Part shown: in pieces, positions 1-8,771 of the stretch
Position numbering within the stretch: the first letter of the stretch is position 1
Layout: every line of letters starts with the position of its first letter
Assembly: GCF_014642075.1 (NCBI RefSeq)
Contig: NZ_BMIK01000003.1
Location: forward strand, 62,001 to 126,000
Length of the DNA: 64,000 nt
Source: Parapedobacter defluvii
GTDB taxonomy: Bacteria > Bacteroidota > Bacteroidia > Sphingobacteriales > Sphingobacteriaceae
Reading direction: 5' to 3'
Notes under the pieces: model-generated
The model's database searches: none
The model's input: the letters and a program-made list of their open reading frames with translations, nothing else
What the model was told of the DNA's origin: nothing
Made by a program: the position numbers and the translations under genes

Positions 1-1391
1 TATGCAGCGATGAAGAGCCCGATGGTAATCAGATATTTCCCATTGATATAGGGAACCCGGAAGCGGGACTGCTTGGAAATACCTGTATGATCCATATAGA
101 GAACGCCCGCACACACCAATATAAAAGCAAAAAATGTACCTACACTTGTGAGATCCACAAAAAAGTCCATTTTGAAAAATAGCGCCGGAACCGCCACTAA
201 AACTCCCGTTACAACCGTGGCAAAGGAAGGTGTTTTATATTTCGGATGGATGGTCGCAAAACGTTTCCAAAGCAGGCCATCACGGCTCATCGTCATCCAT
301 ATACGCGGTTGCGCAAGCTGGAAAACCAATAGTGCACTCGTGATGGCAACCACCGAAGTCACTGAAACGATTCCTGCCATATAATCCAGGCCCACATATT
401 CAAACACATAGGCCAATGGGTCCTTGACGTTCATTTCGGTATAATTCACCATGCCGGTTAGCACCAGGGTAATCAACACATACAGTACCGCACAGATCAA
501 TAAACATAGAATCATGGCTTTAGGCAGATCCCGCTGCGGGTTTTTACATTCTTCGGCCGTAGTGGAGATGGAATCAAACCCGATAAAGGCAAAAAACACC
601 GCAGCTACACCGCTCAGTACTCCCTCGATGCCATTCGGCGCAAAAGGTGTCCAATTTTCCGGTTTCACAAAAAAAGCACCGCCTAAAATGACGAATAAAA
701 TGACTCCGATCTTGATAGCCACCATGACGTTGCTTGCTGTACGCGATTCCTTTATGCCGATATAAACCAACCAAGTCACCAAAAAGGTGATAAGCCCTGC
801 GGGCAGGTCGAATATAAGGGGAAGATCACCCAACCGGGGGGCTTGCTCATAGGCTGCTGCCGCGCTCCGTTCAATACCCGACAACGAGCCCACTCCCTGT
901 TCCTGCAATTTCACGTAGGCTTCTACGGCATACCCCGGTGCCATGGTAAGCCATCCCGGCAGGTGGATACCGAACCCCTCAAGCATGCTGACAAAATACT
1001 GCGACCATGAAATGGCCACCACCATGTTCGACACCGCATATTCCAGAATCAGTGCCCACCCGATGATCCAAGCGAACAACTCCCCAAATGCTACATAAGC
1101 ATACGTATAGGCGCTTCCCGAAACGGGTACGGTGCTGGCAAACTGTGCGTATGACAGCGCCGTAAACACACAGGCAACCGCTACAAACACAAACAGCAAC
1201 GAGACTGCCGGCCCACCGTTGTAACTTGCTAACCCGATTGTGCTGAAGATTCCGGCACCGACAATAGCGGCTATTCCCAACGAGACAAGATCACGAACAC
1301 CCAATACTTTCGCAAGCCCTCCGCTCCCGTCAGACAGCGATGCACGGATAATTTGATCTACGTTTTTTTTGCGGAAAAGTTTATTTGCCAT
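1..1391 (-). CDS. Amino acid permease, APC superfamily (C-terminus outside window)
   Basis: Inner-membrane transporter of the APC superfamily, probably a cationic-amino-acid-transporter/YfnA-like permease. Reading from the ATG at 1391 gives at least 463 residues without a stop before the window edge, so the gene is partial. After a short basic N-terminus (MANKLFRKKN) comes the first helix with GIAAIVGAGIF, the unwound TM1 substrate motif of APC transporters, then VPVSGSAYTYAYV, also typical. At least ten hydrophobic segments can be read. Substrate cannot be told from sequence. A -7 box lies 19 bases upstream of the start. The gene runs away from the AcpH-like gene and appears monocistronic at its 5' side. 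Confidence 0.9.
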   Translation of the reverse strand, partial: MANKLFRKKNVDQIIRASLSDGSGGLAKVLGVRDLVSLGIAAIVGAGIFSTIGLASYNGGPAVSLLFVFVAVACVFTALSYAQFASTVPVSGSAYTYAYVAFGELFAWIIGWALILEYAVSNMVVAISWSQYFVSMLEGFGIHLPGWLTMAPGYAVEAYVKLQEQGVGSLSGIERSAAAAYEQAPRLGDLPLIFDLPAGLITFLVTWLVYIGIKESRTASNVMVAIKIGVILFVILGGAFFVKPENWTPFAPNGIEGVLSGVAAVFFAFIGFDSISTTAEECKNPQRDLPKAMILCLLICAVLYVLITLVLTGMVNYTEMNVKDPLAYVFEYVGLDYMAGIVSVTSVVAITSALLVFQLAQPRIWMTMSRDGLLWKRFATIHPKYKTPSFATVVTGVLVAVPALFFKMDFFVDLTSVGTFFAFILVCAGVLYMDHTGISKQSRFRVPYINGKYLITIGLFIAA

Positions 1392-1409
1392 ACATCGGTA
1401 ACTATCGGT

Positions 1410-1417
1410 CAAACTTA
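1410..1417 (-). promoter_or_regulatory. -7 promoter box (TAAGTTTG) of the permease gene
   Basis: Minus strand TAAGTTTG fits the Bacteroidota -7 consensus TAnnTTTG and lies 19 bases before the permease ATG. No clear TTG was found at the expected -33 position. Confidence 0.4.
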
Positions 1418-1445
1418 GGGAAAAATACCGAAAGCTTAGGCAGGC

Positions 1446-2120
1446 TTAGGAAAGTTTGGACTGCACTTCCTCAAAAATAAGCGGAAATTTACCATCCAGT
1501 TCTGCGGTATAGGCACTAATAACGGCTGTTATCTGACTGTATTGATGCTCATCCAACCGTACATCCCATAAACGACGGCAGATTCCGACCATCGCATGCG
1601 TAATCTGACCGAAATCCCGGTAGCTGGCTACATATTGCGCACGCATAAAACTATTGAAATACGTGAAGAAGAACGCTGTATCCTGAACACCGCATAGCTT
1701 CAGGAACCGGTCGGTTACTTCCCGGTCTGCCGCGGCCAGGTATTCATAAAAGTCCGACTCATGCACCCATTTATGATGAAGCAAGAGGTGGTCAAGAAGC
1801 AGTTCCAGGGTAATATGTGAGAGGAACGAAGGGCGGATCACCGTGGTTTCTACAATGGGTGCAAGCAAGATCCTCAACCCATGCGTATGGTCATAAAAAA
1901 AAGCGGAACTGTGAAAACAACGATCTACTTCCACGTGGCGCATCCAGCCCTGGTAAATGCTCTGAAGTTTAGGATTATTACCAAAGCGGTCTTCATACTT
2001 TTGGGGCAGGACATTCATATTCCTGTCGGCATTCTTAATGAGATCTGGCAATATACTTCCCAGCACCAATTCGGGATCGTGGCTGTACCGTTCGAAATAA
2101 TAATGCGAAAGGAAATTCAT
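1446..2120 (-). CDS. Acyl-carrier-protein phosphodiesterase-like protein (AcpH/DUF479 family)
   Basis: 224 residues, close to the usual AcpH length. The N-terminus [12 protein letters not shown], followed by VLGSILPDL, matches the family opening (MNFLAH... GD.. PD). AcpH removes the phosphopantetheine arm from acyl carrier protein in Escherichia coli; Bacteroidota members are diverged, and phosphodiesterase activity is not proved here. [14 protein letters not shown] and [12 protein letters not shown] supply the His/Asp residues expected of this HD-like fold. No signal peptide, so cytoplasmic. It is divergent from tyrS, with only 95 bases between the two start codons. Confidence 0.7.
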   Translation of the reverse strand: MNFLSHYYFERYSHDPELVLGSILPDLIKNADRNMNVLPQKYEDRFGNNPKLQSIYQGWMRHVEVDRCFHSSAFFYDHTHGLRILLAPIVETTVIRPSFLSHITLELLLDHLLLHHKWVHESDFYEYLAAADREVTDRFLKLCGVQDTAFFFTYFNSFMRAQYVASYRDFGQITHAMVGICRRLWDVRLDEHQYSQITAVISAYTAELDGKFPLIFEEVQSKLS

Positions 2121-2183
2121 CCGTCACTTTCCATTTGCTGTGCACTTATTGTGCCAAGTTAACGAATTTCGTCGATATTCTGT

Positions 2184-2191
2184 TATCTTTG
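2184..2191 (+). promoter_or_regulatory. -7 promoter box (TATCTTTG) of tyrS
   Basis: TATCTTTG matches TAnnTTTG and ends 24 bases before the chosen tyrS ATG at 2216. This placement argues against the longer reading frame that opens at 2135, since that start would lie upstream of the transcript. Confidence 0.6.
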
Positions 2192-2215
2192 CCGCCGTAT
2201 TATTCAGGCATTTTA

Positions 2216-3514
2216 ATGGCAAAAACAACCATGGGTTTTGTTGATGAGTTACGTTGGCGTGGCATGTTGCATGATATCATGCCCGGTACCGAGGAAGAGT
2301 TACAAAAAGGGAAAATAGCCGGATACATCGGCTTCGATCCTACGGGCGATTCGCTGCACGTTGGCCATCTCACACAATTAATGACGTTGATTCATTTTCA
2401 GAAAGCGGGGCACCGACCGGTAGCCCTCGTGGGGGGTGCTACAGGCATGGTGGGAGATCCATCCGGAAAATCAGCCGAACGGAACCTATTGGATGAAGAC
2501 ACATTAAACCATAACATCGCCTGCCTGAAAAAGCAGTTGGCCAAATTCCTTGACTTTTCAGATCCGGAACGAGGAGCCGTTATGGTAAATAACTACGATT
2601 GGTTCAAAAATTTCCACTTCCTTGATTTCATACGTGACGTTGGCAAGCACATCACCGTTAATTACATGATGGCAAAGGATTCGGTGAAAAAGCGCCTTGA
2701 CGGAGAAAATGGTCTGTCCTTTACCGAGTTTTCCTACCAGCTGATACAAGGATACGACTTCTACTATCTTTGGAAGCACCAAGGATGCATACTCCAGATG
2801 GGGGGCTCCGACCAATGGGGCAACATTATCACCGGTACAGAGCTCATCCGCCGCAAAGACAGCGGTACAGCCTTTGCTCTTACAACCAAGCTGATCAAAA
2901 AGGCTGACGGCAACAAATTCGGGAAGACCGAAAGTGGTGCAGTATGGCTGGATGCCGACAAGACTTCCCCCTACCGCTACTATCAGTTTTGGCTAAACGC
3001 CAGCGATGACGACGCAAAAAACTGGATCAAGATTTTCACCTTGAAATCCAAGGAAGAAATCGAATCCCTGATCGCTGAGCACGATGCAGCCCCTCATCTG
3101 CGCATCGTTCAAAAAGCACTTGCCAAAGACATCACTATCCGCACACATTCGGAAGCGGATTATGAAACCGCCGTGAAAACCTCTGAATTCTTGTTTGGCA
3201 ACGGGTCATTGGATTTTTTGGAAGGCATGTCCCATCCAGCCGTATTGGATGTATTTGATGGGATACCGCAATTCCACATTGCAAAAGACCAGTTGACGGA
3301 AGGCATCGATATACTGGATCTTTTAGCTGTTTACGCTTCGGTTTTTCCCTCCAAGGGCGAAGCCCGCAAAATGATACAAGGTGGTGGCGTATCGGTCAAT
3401 AAAGTTAAAATCAGCGACGTCAATCAACGGTTCTCGCAGGAAAACCTGGTCAACGACCGGTATCTGATCGTCCAACGAGGTAAGAAAAACTATTTCCTGC
3501 TAATTACGACATAA
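2216..3514 (+). CDS. tyrS: Tyrosyl-tRNA synthetase
   Basis: Class I aminoacyl-tRNA synthetase charging tRNA-Tyr; 432 residues from the ATG at 2216, the family's usual size. The HIGH-type motif is HVGH (residues 48-51), the KMSKS-equivalent is KFGKT near residue 235, and [12 protein letters not shown] with [10 protein letters not shown] forms the tyrosine pocket. The last ~70 residues form an S4 RNA-binding domain ([15 protein letters not shown]). The frame is open back to 2135, but the -7 box at 2184-2191 and the conserved start near [11 protein letters not shown] support 2216; the ATG at 2231 is an alternative. The matching tRNA-Tyr gene lies at 24.6 kb. Confidence 0.97.
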   Translation: MAKTTMGFVDELRWRGMLHDIMPGTEEELQKGKIAGYIGFDPTGDSLHVGHLTQLMTLIHFQKAGHRPVALVGGATGMVGDPSGKSAERNLLDEDTLNHNIACLKKQLAKFLDFSDPERGAVMVNNYDWFKNFHFLDFIRDVGKHITVNYMMAKDSVKKRLDGENGLSFTEFSYQLIQGYDFYYLWKHQGCILQMGGSDQWGNIITGTELIRRKDSGTAFALTTKLIKKADGNKFGKTESGAVWLDADKTSPYRYYQFWLNASDDDAKNWIKIFTLKSKEEIESLIAEHDAAPHLRIVQKALAKDITIRTHSEADYETAVKTSEFLFGNGSLDFLEGMSHPAVLDVFDGIPQFHIAKDQLTEGIDILDLLAVYASVFPSKGEARKMIQGGGVSVNKVKISDVNQRFSQENLVNDRYLIVQRGKKNYFLLITT

Positions 3515-3517
3515 CAC

Positions 3518-3545
3518 AAAAAAACCGCTCCCGGGGAGGGAGCGG
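3518..3545 (-). terminator. Intrinsic terminator for the DUF4397 lipoprotein gene
   Basis: CCGCTCCC (3525-3532) pairs with GGGAGCGG (3538-3545). Read on the minus strand, the 8-bp stem is followed by seven T, so it ends transcription coming from 3597. There is no T-run on the plus-strand side. A second small hairpin (ATCCG 3547-3551 with CGGAT 3560-3564) lies next to it. Confidence 0.75.
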
Positions 3546-3596
3546 CATCCGCCAAAAGACGGATTTCAATCAACCTAAACTTTATGGAGAAAATCG

Positions 3597-4334
3597 TTAG
3601 TGGACAATAATGTCATGACCGAGCTTCAACTCCGCATTGCCTTCATTTTCAAATAGCCCACGCACCCATATGGTATAAATCAGCCCTTCTTTAGGAGTAA
3701 ACTCAAAAGTATGTACCAACTTACCATTGCTATGTTCTTTGAAATTGAACGTATAGGCTTCGCCGCTGTCAATGGCAACGAAATCGCTAACCTCTTTGAA
3801 CTGCTGATCGGTAACCATCACCGCATCGCCTGCACCTTCGATCCCAAAATCCAGTGCCGGTGCATCGGGACTGAGATTGATAAATCGAATCTTTGCCTTT
3901 CCTTCGCCCGGCGCGGATAGATCATCTTCGGTAACCATCAATTCGACATCGTCTTCACGTCCCACCACGTATATCGAATAAAACTGACCGGGATAAAACT
4001 GTACATTTTCCTGCGCCAGCAATCCGCTGTTTGTGATGTTTCCTCCTTCAAACACCCTGACCACCCGTATCCCCGGCCATGCCCGCTTGTAAGGTAACGT
4101 ATCGCGGTAAGCAAAATCTTCAATTTGCTCAGTCTGTAGATCGTAATTGAGCCAACTATCATTCAACCCGAGATCCAGTTGGTCCGATCCCGGGACCGCA
4201 TTCAATGCCCTCACCGCCGAAACCTGGAATACCCCGTTATCATCATCTTTCTGGCAACTACTCAATGTAACTAATGCAAAGGCAAATGCGGCAAACAGCC
4301 ATCTATTCTTCGTTACTTTTCCAAATCGTCTCAT
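3597..4334 (-). CDS. DUF4397-domain lipoprotein
   Basis: 245 residues. A basic N-terminus and hydrophobic segment lead to the lipobox LSSC, followed by QKDDD, an acidic/lysine tail seen on surface-exported Bacteroidota lipoproteins. The body opens VRALNAVPGSDQLDLGLND and repeats a similar block (IRFINLSPDAPALDFGI), the pattern of DUF4397 immunoglobulin-like domains. Function is unknown; probably anchored in the outer membrane. It is convergent with tyrS and ends at the terminator at 3518-3545. It is divergent from ftsK. Confidence 0.75.
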   Translation of the reverse strand: MRRFGKVTKNRWLFAAFAFALVTLSSCQKDDDNGVFQVSAVRALNAVPGSDQLDLGLNDSWLNYDLQTEQIEDFAYRDTLPYKRAWPGIRVVRVFEGGNITNSGLLAQENVQFYPGQFYSIYVVGREDDVELMVTEDDLSAPGEGKAKIRFINLSPDAPALDFGIEGAGDAVMVTDQQFKEVSDFVAIDSGEAYTFNFKEHSNGKLVHTFEFTPKEGLIYTIWVRGLFENEGNAELKLGHDIIVH

Positions 4335-4424
4335 TCAATTTTGTGATGATAAAAATGCCTCTGCGCCTACTGAACAGATAACGGGTATCACAAACAGAAT
4401 GCTACAACCTGCGCAAAAAATCCG

Positions 4425-4432
4425 TAAGTTTG
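4425..4432 (+). promoter_or_regulatory. Possible -7 box (TAAGTTTG) of ftsK-lolA
   Basis: TAAGTTTG lies 24 bases before the ftsK ATG, the same spacing as in tyrS. No -33 TTG is visible. Confidence 0.35.
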
Positions 4433-4456
4433 TCTCAAACATAACGTATCCTTTAG

Positions 4457-7045
4457 ATGTCGGGAAAAGGAAATTCATTCAGAAAAAACATACAGCACGA
4501 TACGGAAGGCAGACCGTCCTTACGCAAAAAAAGTGAGCGTAAGCCAAGATCCTATGCACCCTCCGGCAGTGCGCTGGGAAGCAAGTTGGTGAAAATAATC
4601 GGTCTGTTTCTGCTTATTTTATCGGTATATTTTCTTATTGCATTTATTTCCTACTTGTTTACTTGGAAAGAAGACCAGAGCTACGTTTCTGCCGCCAATG
4701 GTGGATGGCATACCCTATTTAAAACCCGCGAGGAATTCGCACTGGCAGGCATAGAGCCCCCCGTTATTCAAAACTGGATGGGAAAAGTCGGTGCCCTGCT
4801 TGCCCACCAATTTATCTACAAATGGTTTGGCATTGCTTCCTTTATTTTTGTAGGTATCCTATTCGTTATTGGATATAGATTATTATTCAAAGTAAAAATT
4901 CTTTCTATTTGGAAAACGTTGGGCTACTCAGCCTTTACAATCATCTTCCTATCGTTGACACTCGGATTTATCCATGGATTTATAAGTAATTATCCGCATT
5001 TTCTCGAAGGTGAATTTGGATTTTGGTCCAATCGGTTGCTTGCCGCACAGATCGGCGTGCCTGGTGTTGGCGGACTGCTGATCTTCACCCTCTTAGCGGT
5101 TCTCATTGTCTTTTTCAATTTCGACTTCAAATTTAGCAGCAGAAGCGGGCAGTCTGCTACCTCCCAACCCCTCGGAAAAGGGCCGGCCAATCTATCGCGC
5201 GACGAAGAGCGATACTTGCACGAATCGGAGTACCGGGTTGATCCCGTCGAATTCCGACTGAATAAAAACAAGGAGCTTTCTGAAGAGGAAGCTCCGGCTA
5301 CCAATCAGCTGAAAACACCCGCGAACCTAAACAACGATGCGGAAAAACTCCGGCAGAATTTAACCATACCTCCGAAATCGAAGCCGGAGGAAGTGAAAGA
5401 TGGATTGGATTTTTCCATCGAAAGATCGGAAGAAAAACCGAAAAACGAATTAATCACCCCGCCGCTTACGGTGTCTCCCATAAAGGAAGAAAAGCCCAGT
5501 ACTGCCGATGAATTGGTGGAAAAGGTGGGCCAATACGATCCGAAGTTGGATTTATCCAGTTACCAATACCCGACACTGGATTTACTGCGTGACTATGGTT
5601 CAGGCAAAATCACCGTCAATAACCACGAGCTGGAAGCGAACAAAGACAAAATTGTCGACACACTGGGCAATTACAACATCGAGATCGCTAAAATAAAAGC
5701 CACAATAGGGCCAACGGTCACCTTATACGAGATCATTCCCAAGCCGGGTGTCCGTATCTCCAAAATCAAAAATCTGGAAGACGATATCGCACTGAGCTTA
5801 GCCGCGCTGGGAATCCGCATCATTGCGCCGATGCCGGGTAAGGGTACCATCGGGATTGAAGTGCCCAACAGCCATCCCGAAATGGTATCGATGCGATCGG
5901 TTCTGGCAACGGAGAAATTCCAGCATACGGATATGGACCTCCCCATTGCGCTGGGTAGAACCATATCCAACGAAGTGTACATTGCCGACCTTGCCAAAAT
6001 GCCCCACCTGCTGGTGGCTGGGGCTACCGGACAGGGTAAGTCAGTCGGCATCAATGCCATCCTTACGTCGCTGCTTTACAAGAAGCACCCGGCGGAACTT
6101 AAGTTTGTACTGGTAGATCCAAAAAAGGTTGAGTTATCGTTATTTAAGAAAATAGAACGCCATTTCCTGGCTAAGTTACCCGGGGAAGAGGACGCCATCA
6201 TCACCGATACAAAAAAGGTAATTAACACGCTTAATTCCCTTTGTATCGAAATGGACGCGCGCTACGACTTGCTAAAAAACGCGCAGGTACGCAACCTGAA
6301 AGAGTACAATGCCAAGTTCATCAACCGGAGGCTCAATCCGGAAGAAGGCCATCGTTACCTGCCTTTCATCGTGCTCATTGTCGACGAGTTTGCCGACCTG
6401 ATGATGACGGCAGGCAAAGAAGTCGAAACACCCATTGCACGGCTAGCACAGTTGGCACGTGCCGTAGGTATTCACCTGGTCATCGCTACACAGCGCCCAT
6501 CGGTAAATATCATTACCGGTACCATCAAAGCGAACTTTCCGGCCCGCTTGGCATTCAGGGTACTATCAAAAGTGGACTCCCGCACCATTCTCGATTCAGG
6601 AGGTGCTGACCAGCTGATCGGACGTGGTGATATGTTGCTGGCTACCGGAAGCGACCTGATCCGGATACAATGTGCATTCGTAGATACGCCCGAAGTGGAA
6701 GAAATATCCGATTTCATCGGTGGTCAACGTGGCTATCCGTCTGCTTTGCTGTTGCCTGAATACGTGGGTGAAGACGGTGAAGGCGGTATCGAAGATTTTG
6801 ACATGCGGGACCGCGACCCGATGTTTGAGGATGCGGCCCGTCTCGTGGTGCTGCACCAACAGGGTTCCACCTCGCTTATACAGCGTAAACTGAAACTCGG
6901 ATACAACCGGGCCGGACGCATCATCGATCAACTGGAAGCCGCGGGCATTGTAGGACCATTCGAAGGCAGTAAAGCACGGGAAGTGCTTTTTCCCGATGAA
7001 TACTCATTGGAACAGTTTTTGGATGGATTGAAGAAAGATGCATAA
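4457..7045 (+). CDS. ftsK: DNA translocase FtsK/SpoIIIE
   Basis: Septal DNA pump that moves chromosome ends through the closing division septum. 862 residues: a basic cytoplasmic N-terminus, four transmembrane helices (about residues 48-75, 110-145, 150-180 and 195-220), a charged linker rich in E/K/P, then the RecA-like motor. Walker A is GATGQGKS (about residues 522-529) and Walker B is IVLIVDEFADLMM (about 640-652). The C-terminal winged-helix gamma domain (LIQRKLKLGYNRAGRIIDQLE) reads KOPS-type DNA signals in known homologues. The four-helix anchor matches other bacterial FtsK proteins. It precedes lolA by 3 bases, the same order as in Escherichia coli. Confidence 0.97.
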   Translation: MSGKGNSFRKNIQHDTEGRPSLRKKSERKPRSYAPSGSALGSKLVKIIGLFLLILSVYFLIAFISYLFTWKEDQSYVSAANGGWHTLFKTREEFALAGIEPPVIQNWMGKVGALLAHQFIYKWFGIASFIFVGILFVIGYRLLFKVKILSIWKTLGYSAFTIIFLSLTLGFIHGFISNYPHFLEGEFGFWSNRLLAAQIGVPGVGGLLIFTLLAVLIVFFNFDFKFSSRSGQSATSQPLGKGPANLSRDEERYLHESEYRVDPVEFRLNKNKELSEEEAPATNQLKTPANLNNDAEKLRQNLTIPPKSKPEEVKDGLDFSIERSEEKPKNELITPPLTVSPIKEEKPSTADELVEKVGQYDPKLDLSSYQYPTLDLLRDYGSGKITVNNHELEANKDKIVDTLGNYNIEIAKIKATIGPTVTLYEIIPKPGVRISKIKNLEDDIALSLAALGIRIIAPMPGKGTIGIEVPNSHPEMVSMRSVLATEKFQHTDMDLPIALGRTISNEVYIADLAKMPHLLVAGATGQGKSVGINAILTSLLYKKHPAELKFVLVDPKKVELSLFKKIERHFLAKLPGEEDAIITDTKKVINTLNSLCIEMDARYDLLKNAQVRNLKEYNAKFINRRLNPEEGHRYLPFIVLIVDEFADLMMTAGKEVETPIARLAQLARAVGIHLVIATQRPSVNIITGTIKANFPARLAFRVLSKVDSRTILDSGGADQLIGRGDMLLATGSDLIRIQCAFVDTPEVEEISDFIGGQRGYPSALLLPEYVGEDGEGGIEDFDMRDRDPMFEDAARLVVLHQQGSTSLIQRKLKLGYNRAGRIIDQLEAAGIVGPFEGSKAREVLFPDEYSLEQFLDGLKKDA

Positions 7046-7048
7046 ACG

Positions 7049-7708
7049 ATGAAACTTGTAACGCTCGGATATTCGCTGCTTCTGTCTTTCACTGTATGTG
7101 CCACCCACGCATATGCACAGACAGACGCTGCCGCCAAGGCCACACTCAATAAAGTAACACAAACCTATGAGGGATATAAAACCCTTCAGACTGATTTTAC
7201 CCTCACCGTTCAACAGCCCCAGCAAACGAGCAACTATACGGAATCGGGCACCATTTCCATGGAAGCGGCTTCCGGCAAATACCGTATCACTACCAACAGC
7301 CAAGATATCATCAGCGATGGAAAAACACAGTGGATGGTGCTTAAGGAAGAACAGGAAGTGCAAATAACCGAAGTTGACAATTCGTCGGAGACCATTTCTC
7401 CTGCAACGATCTTTTCATTTTATAACAAAGGATACAAATATGTGTCCGCACCAGATGAACGTGCAGGCACTACCCAGTTGCGGGTCGTCGAATTGGCCCC
7501 GGAAGATCCGCAAACGCCTTACTTCAAAATCAAGCTACGCATCAACAAAGCCACAAACCTGATATACGACGCAATGCTATTTGATAAAAGTGGGGTCAAA
7601 TATACGTATACGATCAAAAATACCAAGGCCAATCCTTCCGTCACTGCCGATACTTTTGTGTTTAAGCAGGCCGATTATCCCGGTTTGGAAATCGTGGATC
7701 TCAGATAG
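7049..7708 (+). CDS. lolA: LolA-like outer-membrane lipoprotein carrier protein
   Basis: 219 residues with a cleavable signal peptide ending AYA at residue 23. The mature part (KVTQTYEGYKTLQTDFTLTV, then GKYRITTNSQDIISDGKTQWMV) is the LolA/LolB half-barrel pattern: short strands carrying a 'sense' segment and a W-containing strand. LolA shuttles lipoproteins from the inner to the outer membrane, in keeping with the many lipoproteins in this window. It is translated right after ftsK (3-base gap) and ends 11 bases from the convergent lytic transglycosylase gene. Confidence 0.85.
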   Translation: MKLVTLGYSLLLSFTVCATHAYAQTDAAAKATLNKVTQTYEGYKTLQTDFTLTVQQPQQTSNYTESGTISMEAASGKYRITTNSQDIISDGKTQWMVLKEEQEVQITEVDNSSETISPATIFSFYNKGYKYVSAPDERAGTTQLRVVELAPEDPQTPYFKIKLRINKATNLIYDAMLFDKSGVKYTYTIKNTKANPSVTADTFVFKQADYPGLEIVDLR

Positions 7709-7719
7709 GTCCGATCTGA

Positions 7720-8526
7720 TTACAATTTGCGGGAATCCGGGGAATTATCGTCGGTGGCATCCGCCAACAACGTATTCGTGCGGTATCCATGCCGGTGCGG
7801 ATGTTCAATGATTTCCTTTACCGAAATGAGCTTGTATACGTAATTGCCGGTTTCCTGATTAAGCTTCAGACGAAAATAGTTGTCCTCATTCTGACGGCTG
7901 ATTGCACGCAATAGATTACCTTCACCTACGTTAAATGCAGCGGCTACCAATGTCCAGCTGTTAAACTCGCGATATAACGCCTTAATGTACTTAGCGGCCG
8001 CTACGGTCGATTTCTCCACATTCTGACGCTCGTCTACCAAGCTATCTACCCGTAAGCCGAACGCTTTTGCGGTATTGGGCATAAACTGCCAATATCCCGA
8101 AGCTCCGCGATGCGAGGTCGTGCCACTGGTGAACCCACTTTCTACTAAAGGGATATACTTGAAATCCTCGGGAATTCCGTGCTGGCGTAAAATAGCGGCT
8201 ACCCTTGGTAAGGTTTTCAGCGCTTTGTGATGCAGCAGATGCGAACGTCGTTTTGCAAACGAATATTCTTTGAGATGTTTTAACATCTTTTTCTCAATTC
8301 GTTTATCACCCAATGGCAGGGTTTCATCAGCGAAATTCAGCGATGTAAAATAAGGAGTGTTGCGGATATTGGAGATATCTTCTAGCAACCATTCCCCTTG
8401 AGATAAAGAGTCGTGTAGCAGTGCGTCTGGTGCGTCTGTACTCGCTGCTACATTGTATGAATACAATTTTGAAAGCAACACCAGTAGTAAAACCGCACTG
8501 CAACAGAGCAGTTGTTTTTTTATCAT
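7720..8526 (-). CDS. Membrane-bound/periplasmic lytic transglycosylase (SLT domain)
   Basis: Cleaves peptidoglycan glycan strands with formation of 1,6-anhydromuramic acid. 268 residues: N-terminal signal/anchor (residues 5-24), a linker, and an SLT domain of about 120 residues. The catalytic glutamate is E129 in IPLVESGF, followed by GASGYWQFMPNTA and the closing AAFNVGEGNLLRAI. The domain resembles MltD, but no LysM repeats follow, so the protein is a short MltD-like form. It is preceded by a well-formed promoter at 8600-8631 with a leader of about 70 bases. Confidence 0.9.
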   Translation of the reverse strand: MIKKQLLCCSAVLLLVLLSKLYSYNVAASTDAPDALLHDSLSQGEWLLEDISNIRNTPYFTSLNFADETLPLGDKRIEKKMLKHLKEYSFAKRRSHLLHHKALKTLPRVAAILRQHGIPEDFKYIPLVESGFTSGTTSHRGASGYWQFMPNTAKAFGLRVDSLVDERQNVEKSTVAAAKYIKALYREFNSWTLVAAAFNVGEGNLLRAISRQNEDNYFRLKLNQETGNYVYKLISVKEIIEHPHRHGYRTNTLLADATDDNSPDSRKL

Positions 8527-8599
8527 TCAGTCCCTTTTCTGTAACCCACGGCCGGTAATTAAATAGGGCCTTGAATTACTTGATCCAAAAAGTCGGATG

Positions 8600-8631
8600 C
8601 AAATGTAAAAATTATGATGTTAATATACAAA
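8600..8631 (-). promoter_or_regulatory. Promoter (TTTG-N20-TACATTTG) of the lytic transglycosylase gene
   Basis: On the minus strand TTTG (8628-8631) is followed after 20 bases by TACATTTG (8600-8607), close to the Bacteroidota vegetative promoter. The start codon is at 8526. Confidence 0.6.
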
Positions 8632-8737
8632 TAGTTACACGCGAACCCATGTTTTTTAACACTATTTAACGTACCGTTTTCTAAGTTATTTTTGTGTAAA
8701 AACAACCGCAATAACTAATTAAACCCATATTTTTAAT

Positions 8738-8745
8738 TACCTTTG
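8738..8745 (+). promoter_or_regulatory. -7 promoter box (TACCTTTG) of the pseudouridine synthase gene
   Basis: TACCTTTG ends 26 bases before the ATG at 8772. A second TAnnTTTG (TATTTTTG, 8687-8694) lies further upstream and could be an alternative promoter. The 245-base gap 8527-8771 otherwise holds only the divergent promoter at 8600-8631. Confidence 0.5.
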
Positions 8746-8771
8746 CGGTTCACATTTTTTTTGGTAAAAGC